Assembly: GCF_032051675.1 (NCBI RefSeq)
Contig: NZ_CP116968.1
Coordinates: 1,178,001 to 1,242,000, forward strand
Source of the DNA: Candidatus Nitrospira neomarina
Lineage (GTDB): Bacteria; Nitrospirota; Nitrospiria; Nitrospirales; UBA8639
Length of the DNA: 64,000 bases
Direction of reading: 5' to 3'
Positions within the stretch are counted from its first letter, which is position 1. The number at the start of each line of letters is the position of its first letter. The notes below the pieces were generated by a model that was not told the origin of the DNA, ran no database searches, and worked only from the letters and a program-made list of their open reading frames with translations. Positions 18,234 through 26,655 of the stretch are shown here, one piece after another. Both the position numbers and the translations under genes were made by a program.

Positions 18234-19812
18234 GAAATTCAGTCCTTACTTTTCTTTCTGGTCGAAGGTGATACTATTCTATTCCGTTTGGCTTAGGAAT
18301 CAAGTGGGCTTAGAAATGGAACGGTCCGACACGTGTCTCACGGGATCAGGGTGTACCTGCCCGGACATAGGCCTATAAGCAACTATTCCTAAGTGTGCCC
18401 ATCCTTATAGGCTATAAGACAGGACTTGAAAAGATACGCGGAGGGATCTTCCTTCAGAAGTGGGGAGCCTAACCGTGGGAGTAACCTTTTCCCTCCTCGT
18501 TTATTGTTTCTTTAAGGTCTCGAAAACCGTTTCCAGTGTCAGACACGTTTCATTCCGACCCACTTTCAAAATCTATCCATCAGAACATCCAGAACATCGT
18601 CGTGCCGGACACGTTTAATCGTGCATCCCTCTATAGTCGTCATTCTCGTCGGTAGTAGGCGGGGATTCATCTTCACTCTTTCAGCCGATTGAAACCTGAG
18701 AAAATTGGAGTGAGGTATTCCCTCTCGATTCAACACAGTCTCGGCCAAATGAAACAAGAAAGTCCGTGGAGGTCATTAAGGCAACGCGCTAAAGATGTCG
18801 TATGGGAAGACCTGTTATTAAAAACAGAGGGGGGGGCAGGGCGTGAAGTTTTGAGTTATTGCGAAGCGAGTTCACGAGCGTGAGTAATCTTGAGTTTGCC
18901 CATCGGACGATCCCGCAGAACTTCCAATGGTACGACTGTAGCGGTTTTTTCTTCCAGGGTAAAAAAATCCTTTCGTGAAGTTTGATGATCTTGCTAAGTC
19001 CGACTTCATCGGCCAAAAACGTTTCTTTTGGAAGGGGGGATCGAAACACAAACAACGCCACTTCGATCTGATGAGAATAAAGATCCGTCTGTGCATCCAC
19101 CACCGCACTAACGAACTTTCTATGCTGTCAGATGGGAACCGCCTTGTTATCTCACAGCCAAGCATTTGGGGTGGTAGTCAGTGATCCAAAATACCCGCAA
19201 CTCTGTGAGTAAATCGAGGAGTCGTCTATAGATTGTTGAACCTGGAATGCAGATATAAGGTATGAGTGAAAGGCCCATTGCGACAATTTTTCAGCTTCTC
19301 TGTTTGTCATTTGTCCAAAGTATGTAATCAACTCATTGAGAAAAGTACACCAAATTTGTTTAAAATTTTTTTCAGTGAGATGAATCGTGTATGTTGAGGA
19401 CTGGTGTTCAAAGGTTATGAAGAACAGTAGCTTTCTTCTATGATGGATAGTGGCATGACAGAGGGAATGAGAGATCTGCCGCTTTTGGTTTACGCCATGT
19501 TGGGTTTAACGAACCGGAGTATGATCTTCAGGGATTGGCCTTGTATGCGGGGGAAATGATTCAGCATCATTTATCCCCATCCCCACACCCTCACCTGGAA
19601 CATCCCTGTTTTTCTGCATTGAGGCATCCAACTTCCGGAGGTGGGTCGGTTATAATGAAGAAGGTCACAAAGGGCTCATGGCTCAGGGATTAAGGGTTTG
19701 AGAGAGGCGGGGATCGTGGACCTTGCAGCCGCATGCTTTATTAAAGACCTTGTTTGAGACCTGTAGACACCATACATTCCCTACGACCATACAATAAGAA
19801 AGGAGATATCCT
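18234..19812. other. Gene-poor region of about 1.6 kb
   Basis: No intact gene is seen between the exoprotein and the cupredoxin. The region contains three near-identical ACACGT-centred motifs around 18325, 18538 and 18604 (possible repetitive-element remnants), a decayed helicase fragment at 18856-19127, and AT-rich sequence around 19320-19400. Small ORFs here lack ribosome-binding sites and family features. It looks like a site of past insertion and decay. Confidence 0.5.
18856..19127 (-). pseudogene. Remnant of a SNF2-type helicase N-terminus, fused to an unidentified C-terminal fragment
   Basis: Read on the minus strand from 19127, one frame gives HRKFVSAVVDAQTDLYSHQ, then EVALFVFRSPLPKETFLADE and VGLSKIIK. 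This matches the start of SNF2-like helicases, where a DLxPHQ-type Q motif precedes LADEVGLGKT (Walker A). Here GLGKT has decayed to GLSKI. The reading stops in an unrelated frame. After a 7-base homopolymer at 18961-18967 another frame gives TLEEKTATVVPLEVLRDRPM, then GKLKITHARELASQ and a stop at 18856, whose source I do not recognise. In-frame stops lie upstream. SNF2 proteins of this subgroup often belong to defence or restriction islands; that origin is inference. Confidence 0.55.
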
Positions 19813-20187
19813 CTGAAAACACTCCAGTGTGTCATTTTTCTCTATGTCGTCTCGCTAAGCACTGCTACGTTTGGAGCCGAATTTGTGAATGAGCCGATCC
19901 GGATGGAACATTTCCCTCCCTATTATTATCCTCATGAAGCTGTCGTCTGGGCCGGTGTTCCCATTCAATGGATTAATGCGACCGCGTCTCCTCATACCGT
20001 CCAGCATGATGATTGTGGAACAGAGAAACCGTGTCTGTTCGATTCCGGGAAAGTCGCACCCGGAAAGACGTACACTCTTCCAGGGCTGCCCCCTGGACGC
20101 TATTCATACCACTGTCAAATTCATCCGATTATGGGCGGAACGTTAATCGTCGAGGATACGAAAGGCCGAGATGTTTCACCGCGATAA
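19813..20187 (+). CDS. Exported cupredoxin (plastocyanin/azurin-like), apparent CTG start
   Basis: A 124-residue small blue-copper protein. An in-frame stop at 19795-19797 limits the start. The only codon giving a signal peptide is CTG at 19813, with AAGGAG 7 bases upstream, followed by KTLQCVIFLYVVSLSTATFG. The next usable codon (GTG at 19885) would remove the signal peptide. The type-1 copper ligands are His61 (ASPHTVQH), Cys101, His104 and Met107 (SYHCQIHPIMGG). It should carry electrons in the periplasm. It lies directly upstream of a small Rieske-type gene on the same strand, in keeping with a role in electron transfer; its partners are unknown. Confidence 0.85.
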   Translation: MKTLQCVIFLYVVSLSTATFGAEFVNEPIRMEHFPPYYYPHEAVVWAGVPIQWINATASPHTVQHDDCGTEKPCLFDSGKVAPGKTYTLPGLPPGRYSYHCQIHPIMGGTLIVEDTKGRDVSPR

Positions 20188-20379
20188 GGGAGCATTCTTT
20201 TTCTGACTGTTGCGAATCGCACCAATTTTTATGTCCACGCGCTGTTTGTTGTGGCTGGGTTTCGCCCTGGCAGGCGAGGCCCTTCTGTTGCGGCAAAAGG
20301 GCCCAAAATCATTGACGCCCCCTCTGACCTGATAAGAACGGACGGACGCCAATCTGCGGAGGGCGCCCTAACTTGCGGA

Positions 20380-20410
20380 GCCTGCCCTGAGTCTCGTCGA
20401 AGGGCTCACA
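20380..20410. repeat. REP-like intergenic palindrome (AGCCTGCCCTGAG...GTCGAAGGGCT)
   Basis: The segment reads GGAGCCTGCCCTGAG followed by TCTCGTCGAAGGGCTCA. It matches a widely distributed bacterial intergenic repeat of the form GAGCCTGTCCTGAG...CGAAGGG, known from many genomes. The ends AGCC/GGCT and CCCT/AGGG are complementary. It lies in the 358-base gap between the cupredoxin and the Rieske-like gene. The gap is unusually GC-rich and otherwise empty. Confidence 0.5.
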
Positions 20411-20545
20411 CAAGGCCGCCAGGAGAGCGTCCCTCCTGGGGCCAGCCGGCAAGCGTCGGACGACGGACGAATCCTTCTGAGAGACATCTAAAAGCGAGAG
20501 GAACCATAATGATGCTGTATGACCCTCTTTAACCAAGGAGCTCGC

Positions 20546-20854
20546 ATGCCCGATGAAACCTGGGTCGATGTCGGTGGTGCAGACGAGTTGAAACATCAGC
20601 CGGTACAGCAAGTGCTGATCGGACGAACACCAGTGGCGTTAACCTACTGCAATGAGCAGTTCGGAGCGATCAATGGTGCGTGCAACCATGTGGGCGGGCC
20701 GTTGGGTGAAGGGACATTGGGGGGAGAGTACGTGGTCTCCCCTTGGCATTATTGGAAGTTTCATTATCGGACCGGAAAAGAAGAACCCGAGTATGAAGAA
20801 GACGCGGTGCCGGCCTATGACGTGAAAGTAGAGAACGGGCGAGTCCTGATTTGA
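20546..20854 (+). CDS. Rieske-type ferredoxin-like protein lacking one cluster cysteine
   Basis: A 102-residue single-domain Rieske protein. The ATG at 20546 has AAGGAG 7 bases upstream; nine extra in-frame codons upstream are rejected. The first ligand pair is intact (Cys46-Asn-His48 in ACNHVGGPLGEG). The second box reads VVSPWHYWKF, where the family has CPWHxW: His68 is kept but the cysteine is Ser65 (TCC at 20738-20740). A normal [2Fe-2S] Rieske cluster needs both cysteines, so the protein may have lost or altered its cluster, or the base may be a sequence error. There is no signal peptide, so it is cytoplasmic, of the soluble ferredoxin type found as a partner of reductases or oxygenases. 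Confidence 0.8.
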   Translation: MPDETWVDVGGADELKHQPVQQVLIGRTPVALTYCNEQFGAINGACNHVGGPLGEGTLGGEYVVSPWHYWKFHYRTGKEEPEYEEDAVPAYDVKVENGRVLI

Positions 20855-21090
20855 TCTACGGCGATTTCGAAACGAACGCGTCAAGTACATGAACCCCATC
20901 CGCTTGCTCGAACTCCCCGCAGGGAGGACGGTCCGATTCGGGTTCTCGGAATTTCCACGACCGTCATGACGCCTGATCACCCTCGCTACAGTGTCGTCCC
21001 TGTGGGAGGCTGAGGGCCAATTTTTTCTGAAATGAATCTATTTCTATTAGTGTAAGAGCAGGTGGAATTTCCGGACATTCAACAGTTTCC

Positions 21091-22659
21091 TTATCCGTGG
21101 TTTCTCCACATTCGGCCGTCCCTGGCCAGCAAGGCATCGGCTTCCGGCGGTCCCCAGCTCCCTGAGCTATAGGGACGAATGGCATGCGAGCCAAGGCTCT
21201 CCCACACTTTGACAATGGGATCGACGATACTCCAGCCAACCTCGACGCTATCACTTCGCTGAAATAGTGTTGAGTCTCCAGCCATCACGTCGTGCAGGAG
21301 TGTCTCATAGCCTGTGCTCGGCGCATCACCGAAATATTCCGCATATTGGAAATCCATATCCACCGTCCCGACCTTGACCTTGGGTCCTGGAATTTTGGCT
21401 CCAAAACTTAGGGAAATGCCTTCATCCGGTTGAATGCGAATAACCAGCACATTCGGCGTGAGCTTGTCGACTGGAGTCTTACGAAATAACATCAGTGGAG
21501 CAGATTTAAACTGAATGACTACTTCGGTCACTCGGGTGTGTAACCGTTTGCCGGTCCGAAGGTAAAAGGGCACGCCTTCCCAGCGCCAACTTTCAATACC
21601 TAGGGTCATTGCGGCAAAGGTTTCAGTCAGGGAGGCTGGATTGACATCCTTTTCCATTCGATAAGGAAGGACACTGTGATTATTAATCGATCCGGCCTCA
21701 TATTGTCCGGCAACCGTTGATTGTAAAACCTCGACGGGATTCATGGGCTGGATGGCACGGAGTACCTTGGCTTTCTCGTTCCTGACCGCTTCGGGATCAA
21801 ACGTATTTGGTGGTTCCATCGCCACGAACGCCAAGATTTGCAGGAGGTGATTGGAGACCATGTCTCGGAGGGCACCGGCTTTTTCATAATAGGCCCCGCG
21901 ATGCTCAACCCCTAATGTTTCCGCAACAGTGATTTGGACATGATCAATATATTGACGGTTCCAGATTGGTTCAAAAATGCCGTTCGCAAAGCGAAATATT
22001 AAAATATTTTGAACGGTTTCTTTTCCAAGATAATGATCGATCCGGTAAATCTGACTTTCATCGAGCACCTGTCTCAGGGCTTGATTGAGCGATCGAGCCG
22101 ATGGCAAATCATGACCGAAGGGTTTCTCAATGACGATACGACGGGAAAAATCTTTTCGATGTTCGACTAATCCTTTGGCGCCCAGTTGCGCAACGATTTC
22201 CGCAAAAAATGTTGGAGCCGTGGCCATGTAATAGAGGTAATTTCCCTGAGTCCCATGTGTAGTATTTAACTGTGTCAGCAGAGACTGAAGGCGGTCGTAT
22301 GTTTGAGAATCCCGAAAATCTCCTGCCAGGTAATGCAGGCGATCAAGGAGCCATTCTTTGATGGTGGCATCTACGGGACGGGGACATAATTCGTCGATGT
22401 CCTGACGGATCTTTTCCCGAAAGTCATCCGTATGCATGGGAATCCCATCAATCCCAAGGATGGCAAATTCTTGAGGGAGATGATGACTTGAGGCCAGGTT
22501 ATATAAGGCGGGAATCAATTTTCTCTTCGTGAGATCTCCCTGGGCCCCAAATATGATAAATAACGTCGGCGGTCGCGTGTGCCCATTACTGGGCTGTTGG
22601 AAGAGGGTACCCTCTTTTAGTTCATCGGCGTGGTCGAACACAGGATGGGACGTTTTCAC
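21091..22659 (-). CDS. zwf: Glucose-6-phosphate 1-dehydrogenase
   Basis: A 522-residue enzyme, slightly longer than the usual 490-510. It oxidises glucose 6-phosphate to 6-phosphogluconolactone with NADP+ (or NAD+), the entry to the oxidative pentose phosphate pathway. The nucleotide loop is GAQGDL at 38-43, EKPFG lies at 178-182 and the catalytic signature RIDHYLGKE at 206-214. The C-terminal [18 protein letters not shown] is typical. No pgl, gnd or edd gene is adjacent. A minus-strand terminator-like hairpin lies 110 bases upstream, which would insulate zwf from readthrough. Confidence 0.97.
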   Translation of the reverse strand: MKTSHPVFDHADELKEGTLFQQPSNGHTRPPTLFIIFGAQGDLTKRKLIPALYNLASSHHLPQEFAILGIDGIPMHTDDFREKIRQDIDELCPRPVDATIKEWLLDRLHYLAGDFRDSQTYDRLQSLLTQLNTTHGTQGNYLYYMATAPTFFAEIVAQLGAKGLVEHRKDFSRRIVIEKPFGHDLPSARSLNQALRQVLDESQIYRIDHYLGKETVQNILIFRFANGIFEPIWNRQYIDHVQITVAETLGVEHRGAYYEKAGALRDMVSNHLLQILAFVAMEPPNTFDPEAVRNEKAKVLRAIQPMNPVEVLQSTVAGQYEAGSINNHSVLPYRMEKDVNPASLTETFAAMTLGIESWRWEGVPFYLRTGKRLHTRVTEVVIQFKSAPLMLFRKTPVDKLTPNVLVIRIQPDEGISLSFGAKIPGPKVKVGTVDMDFQYAEYFGDAPSTGYETLLHDVMAGDSTLFQRSDSVEVGWSIVDPIVKVWESLGSHAIRPYSSGSWGPPEADALLARDGRMWRNHG

Positions 22660-22760
22660 TGAGTCTCTTACCTTTCCGGACGTGTCATTCGCATCGGGGG
22701 TCCATGTAGAACATAATCCAACCGAGGAATGGGACTTGGATTCCTCATAATAGTTTTGCC

Positions 22761-22796
22761 TGATAAAAAAGGCTGCGACAATGCGCCGCAGCCTTT
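22761..22796 (-). terminator. Rho-independent terminator (minus strand)
   Basis: The arms AAGGCTGCG (22769-22777) and CGCAGCCTT (22787-22795) pair perfectly around a 9-base loop. On the minus strand the hairpin is followed by six T (TTTTTT, then ATC), the form of an intrinsic terminator for leftward transcripts. No minus-strand gene was found immediately upstream of it, so its target transcript is unclear; it would stop readthrough into zwf. Confidence 0.7.
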
Positions 22797-22861
22797 ACAA
22801 CCGTGACCGGTCTCTTTATTACTATACCATTTCCAGGGATAAGCGCTATCCAAATGGGTCT

Positions 22862-22971
22862 GTTGAAAAAAGCCGCCAGCGGCGTTCTCGCCATTTTCCT
22901 GTGCTCACGTACTAAGCGTACGCTCCGCGCGTAAAAGCGGCTGCGGCCTTGCTGGACGGACTTTTTTGAAC
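22862..22971. repeat. Dispersed approximately 110-bp imperfect palindrome (Nitrospira-type intergenic element)
   Basis: The element opens with GTTGAAAAAAGCCGCCAGCG and closes with GCTGGACGGACTTTTTTGAAC, which are imperfect inverted repeats of one another. The centre holds GTAC...GCGTACG, a second small dyad. From memory, near-identical elements recur between genes in Nitrospira genomes; only one copy is in this window. It may be a miniature mobile element or a transcript-end structure. No ORF is contained. Confidence 0.6.
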
Positions 22972-23357
22972 CGACCCGGAGCCTTTGATGAGTAATCTAA
23001 TCCTGGGCAAATTTGCCCTTGAACATCTTTAATATTCAACACTCCCCAAATGACTGCCCGGATACACCATATGGGATTGAGAAACACAGGCGCCTTCTGA
23101 AGGGAGGGATCATTCCAAAAAAAAGCTCGTTCGAGTGATGCATGGAAGTTTTAAGTCGGTTCAGAAACGGGGTGGTCAGGTTCCCGGATGAGAGTTAGAT
23201 CTTTTTCTCTTATTGGAGTAGAACGCCCTAGTTGTCAGTGGGTGGACCCAATAATTGCCAGACAAGTTCCTCCAGACAGGGGGCGGGGCGGGCGGCATAG
23301 TATGATTCAGAACGCCATGCTGGACATATGATTTTTATGCTATGATAAGGAAAAAGA
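22972..23357. other. Intergenic region upstream of the membrane sensor-like gene
   Basis: About 385 bases without a supportable ORF. A G-run (GGGGGCGGGGCGGGCGG) lies at about 23279-23295. An extended -10 element is present at the right end and is listed separately. Nothing else is recognised. Confidence 0.4.
23338..23346 (+). promoter_or_regulatory. Candidate extended -10 promoter element
   Basis: TGC followed by TATGAT (23341-23346) fits an extended -10 sigma-70 promoter. A TGGACA at 23321-23326 is spaced only 14 bases away, too short for a good -35. Transcription would begin near 23353, which would favour the ATG at 23388 as start of the following gene. Confidence 0.35.
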
Positions 23358-23978
23358 GTGTTATTTTACGCAATTCTGTTTAGGCCTATGTCGCCTTTTC
23401 AGTTATTTCTTCTTCTTCCTTCCAAAACAGGCTTTTGGAAAGACGCTTGGACGCATTCCAAATTATTCCCCGGTTATTTAAGTGCGTTAGCGCTTGTAAT
23501 TTTGCTTGGGGATTTCGTAGCAGGTCCAACCATTCAGTTTCCCATTTTGTATCTCATTCCAGTGTCCCTGGCCTCCTGGTATAGGGGATTTTCCTGGGGG
23601 CTGACATGTGCCGTGGCGTTGTCTCTGATTAGATTGCTTTTTAATATACAGTTTTGGTCGGTTTCCCTCACCCTATTAGATGCCTCCATTAACACGGTGA
23701 TCAGAATCCTTGTTCTTGGTGGGGCGGCTTTCCTTGTCAATCGAACCGCTAGGCAAACGCGGGCATTAGCCAACAGAGTCAATATCTTGGAGGGCTGTCT
23801 TCCTATTTGCAGTTTTTGCAAAAAGATTCGTGACGACAATAATAACTGGCAACCGCTCGAACGATTTATTAGTGATCGATCTAATGCCCAATTTACGCAT
23901 GGGTTTTGTCCCGAGTGTGGCTTACGCCATTACGGGGAAATATTTAAAACGGGTGATCAACCGACAATAGACTCCTGA
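23358..23978 (+). CDS. Membrane protein with C-terminal zinc-ribbon-like sensor tail
   Basis: A 206-residue protein (GTG at 23358 with AAGGA upstream; an ATG at 23388 is an alternative). Residues 35-135 contain four or so membrane segments resembling the MASE-type input domains of sensor proteins (LYLIPVSLASWYRGFSWG). Residues 145-200 hold LPICSFCKKIRDDNNNW and GFCPECGLRHYG, two CxxC pairs. This tail is commonly found at the end of PAS, response-regulator and kinase proteins in Nitrospirota and Deltaproteobacteria. Here the output domain (kinase or GGDEF) is absent, so the protein is an input domain joined directly to the Cys tail. Its role is unknown; a metal- or redox-responsive membrane sensor is possible. 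Confidence 0.75.
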   Translation: MLFYAILFRPMSPFQLFLLLPSKTGFWKDAWTHSKLFPGYLSALALVILLGDFVAGPTIQFPILYLIPVSLASWYRGFSWGLTCAVALSLIRLLFNIQFWSVSLTLLDASINTVIRILVLGGAAFLVNRTARQTRALANRVNILEGCLPICSFCKKIRDDNNNWQPLERFISDRSNAQFTHGFCPECGLRHYGEIFKTGDQPTIDS

Positions 23979-24017
23979 TTCGCAAGATGAGGATATCGAA
24001 AATAAGAGAGAGAGAAG

Positions 24018-24473
24018 ATGATCGGGATTATTTCTGATACGCATGGGCTGGTGCGCCCTCAAGTGATTGCAGCTTTGACCGGTGCGAAATTGATTATCCA
24101 CGCCGGAGACATCGGAAGCCCTGAGGTCCTGAAGACACTGGAGGCGATCGCTCCGGTGATCGCCGTTCGTGGGAATAATGATCAGGACCCTTGGGCTGCG
24201 CAGATTCCCCTAACGAATGTCGTCGAACATCAATCGTATGTTTTATATGTTGTGCATGAACTGGATCACTTGGATTTAGATCCGGTTGCCGCCGAATTTT
24301 CTGCGGTCATTTTTGGGCATTCCCATCGTGCCTCTGCCGAGAGACGCAAGGGAGTACTCTACCTCAATCCTGGCAGTGCCGGCCCTCGTCGATTTACTCT
24401 CCCGATTTCCGTGGCGCGTCTTCATTTGACTGAAACCGGCCTTACACCTGAAATCATTGAGATTACCAAATAA
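24018..24473 (+). CDS. YfcE/MJ0936-family metallophosphoesterase
   Basis: A 151-residue calcineurin-like phosphoesterase, the normal length for the YfcE group. The metal ligands are visible in order: SDTHG (6-10), HAGDIG (30s), GNNDQ (50s), the family's usual His positions near VVHE, and GHSHRA. GAGAGAGAAG precedes the ATG. Members are Mn2+-dependent phosphodiesterases with unclear physiological substrates. It follows the membrane sensor-like gene by 39 bases on the same strand, so the two may be co-transcribed. Confidence 0.9.
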   Translation: MIGIISDTHGLVRPQVIAALTGAKLIIHAGDIGSPEVLKTLEAIAPVIAVRGNNDQDPWAAQIPLTNVVEHQSYVLYVVHELDHLDLDPVAAEFSAVIFGHSHRASAERRKGVLYLNPGSAGPRRFTLPISVARLHLTETGLTPEIIEITK

Positions 24474-24674
24474 AGAGAGGGGATACGCGATGAGTCTTTT
24501 AGGAGTGGTCTGGTCGACTCTTATAAAACCCATGAGACTTGAGTGCTTTGCCGGTTGCTTTCTGGTCAAAGGGGTTCGCTTTGCCAGAACCTTTGGAGAT
24601 GTGAACATGAAACCAGACCATAGAGTTGATCTATTGGCGTAATGCAAGAAAGCATTGAGAAAGTGAATTCGTGA

Positions 24675-24875
24675 TTAGGTTTCTAGATATAAACGTAGGG
24701 TATTTTCATGTCCCAACGTGACATGTCCGACTTTGCATTCTCCACTAAGGGAACAGGTGCGTTTGATCGCCAGCACGACCGCCGGGCTTTCATCAGAGCG
24801 ATAAATGACATCTTCAATGCGAATTTCCACCGCTTTTTCTTGATCTTCCTTGTCTAAGTATTCGGTTTCACCCAT
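24675..24875 (-). CDS. Small protein of unknown function
   Basis: A 66-residue acidic protein. The ATG at 24875 lies 6 bases after AAGGGG; a TTG two codons upstream is less likely. It begins MGETEYLDKEDQEKAVEIRI and contains two cysteines (RTCSLSGECKVG). No family is recognised. The good ribosome-binding site and balanced composition make it a plausible gene. It stands alone on the minus strand, convergent with the phosphoesterase gene. Confidence 0.5.
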   Translation of the reverse strand: MGETEYLDKEDQEKAVEIRIEDVIYRSDESPAVVLAIKRTCSLSGECKVGHVTLGHENTLRLYLET

Positions 24876-25777
24876 GAACAACCCCTTGTTAATTATGGAC
24901 GTTTTAGCATGTGTCTGCCTTCCAATAGACCAAGAACCGTGCCAGAAATTCCTGAAAAGAAATGGATGAAATGCTTGAAAACCAGGTAAGTTTTAGCTTA
25001 ATTGTGCTGTGGGGATTTTGACACCGGGCAAGGACTGCCAGGGCTAGGTAAAAAGGATTTGCTGGATTTTCCCTGGAAAATGACAACAGGAAGAGGGCCG
25101 ATATTTTTCTTTGCTCCTAAAGGAGCCAAATGTAATCGGGCATTGGCCAGCAACCTACCGGTTCATTGTTCTTGAGTTCATCATCAGGGAATGCAAAGTG
25201 GTTTGTTCCCAAAGTGCTTCAGCTCAGGGTGTCTGCGTGCAGGGCCTCATCGAAATTCGACCTAATAAAGCGGGCTGCCCTACGCCCAGATGGGCTGAGG
25301 CATTGCCCAGGGTGTGACAACCTGGCAAACGAGGATTGGGCGGTTCGTCTGGTTATAGTGAAAGTCCGGGTAGGATCGTGGGATGTTTTCAATACTTGTT
25401 GGGAGTCTCGGGATATCTGAACTTGTTTCCCTCTAACCGGTGGCGTGGTGTTCGAAACGGCGAGGAATCAGTTGAAGATGCAGGGCGCCCCTGACTGACT
25501 CCTCCCTTGCGGACCTTTGAGTGGAATGTTTGCGAAATTTTCTCTGGCGGGTATTTTAAGGATATAAAATATCCCTGTGTTGGAAAGATCGGTCCAAAAT
25601 TGAGGGAAGGGGTGATTCAGTTCCGAGACATTGTGGCAGTAAAAGCCGCGGAAAATAAGAAATGAGGATATCGATGATGAGCATTGAAGGTGTTAGTTGA
25701 AACCAGTCAGCGCTTATAAACGCCGGGGGGCCTTATGCTTTTTGATTAAGCATGGGTGACGATTTGGTTGTGACAGG
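24876..25777. other. Gap of about 900 bases downstream of the trp operon
   Basis: No gene, tRNA or repeat was recognised. Several ORFs of 60-85 codons cover the stretch but overlap one another, have no ribosome-binding sites and look like chance frames. A 6-bp hairpin (ATGCTT/AAGCAT) at about 25736-25754 is too weak to call as the trp terminator. Confidence 0.4.
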
Positions 25778-26575
25778 CTAGAGAACCGATTTCCATTGTT
25801 GTGCCATGCCCTGGATATCGGTGAGAAAAGTCTGGGCGGAATGGTGTTCATTAATGTATCGAACCAGGGCACTTCCAACAATGACCCCATCCGCAAATTG
25901 TCCAACTTCTCTGGCTTGCTCGGGGGAGGCAATTCCAAATCCCACTGCCACAGGTTTCCGTGAGGCTCGTTGAAGCTGTTGGACGCTTTGGCGCACCAGA
26001 CTGAGATCGGTCAGCTTTGCACCGGTAATGCCGGTAAGAGAGACATAATAGATAAAGCCATGTGATCGCTTGATCACTGCACGTCGTCGTTCCGCCGTGC
26101 TGGTGGGAGCAAGCAGGAAAATACTCACCGGTCCTCCCGCCGCTTGAGTGGCATGATAAAGAAGGTCAGATTCCTCCGGAGGCAAATCCGGCACGATGAG
26201 TCCATCGACGCCCGCGTCAACGGCATTGGCACAAAAATCCTTAATCCCCATCGCCATGAGGCTGTTGTAATAGGTCATCAAAATAAGGGGAATAGATGTT
26301 GTTTTTCTCAGGTTGGCGACAGTGGCAAGGATATTTTTAAGAGTTGTCCCAGAGTGCAGGGCCCTTTCTGCTGCTTGTTGAATCACCGGACCATCGGCGA
26401 TAGGATCCGAAAATGGCACACCCAATTCGATCAGGTCGGCACCACCCTGTTCCAACGCTAATACAAGAGATTCCGTCATTGCTAAGGTCGGATCGCCAGC
26501 CATAATGTATGGGATAAGGGCTTTTTTACCCTTGGAGTGGAGTTGTGCAAATGTGGCTTGAATGCGATTGCTCAT
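25778..26575 (-). CDS. trpA: Tryptophan synthase alpha subunit
   Basis: A 265-residue TIM barrel that cleaves indole-3-glycerol phosphate to indole and glyceraldehyde 3-phosphate. The ATG at 26575 is preferred to a TTG five codons upstream. The catalytic Glu lies in ADLIELGVPFSDPIADGP and the catalytic Asp in VDGLIVPDLPPEE. The phosphate-binding loop includes GFGIASPEQ and GVIVGSALV. It is the last gene of the trp operon, 80 bases after trpB, and forms the alpha2beta2 complex that channels indole to TrpB. Confidence 0.97.
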   Translation of the reverse strand: MSNRIQATFAQLHSKGKKALIPYIMAGDPTLAMTESLVLALEQGGADLIELGVPFSDPIADGPVIQQAAERALHSGTTLKNILATVANLRKTTSIPLILMTYYNSLMAMGIKDFCANAVDAGVDGLIVPDLPPEESDLLYHATQAAGGPVSIFLLAPTSTAERRRAVIKRSHGFIYYVSLTGITGAKLTDLSLVRQSVQQLQRASRKPVAVGFGIASPEQAREVGQFADGVIVGSALVRYINEHHSAQTFLTDIQGMAQQWKSVL

Positions 26576-26655
26576 ATCAGAACATTTCAAATGTGATGGG
26601 AGACTTGGCGGCCGTCCTGGCCTGGTGATTCTCTGGCCACTGAGTATGCCCTCTC

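Noticed and set aside
18872-19165. Intact minus-strand ORFs in the helicase remnant
   Set aside because: The frames mix unrelated readings; the recognisable helicase piece shifts frame and lacks a complete domain, so it is a pseudogene rather than a gene.
24490-24642. Small plus-strand ORF after the phosphoesterase gene
   Set aside because: It has a weak ribosome-binding site, no family features and a composition like non-coding sequence; not supported.
25736-25754. Hairpin as terminator of the trp operon
   Set aside because: Only a 6-bp AT-rich stem without a T-tract on the minus strand.
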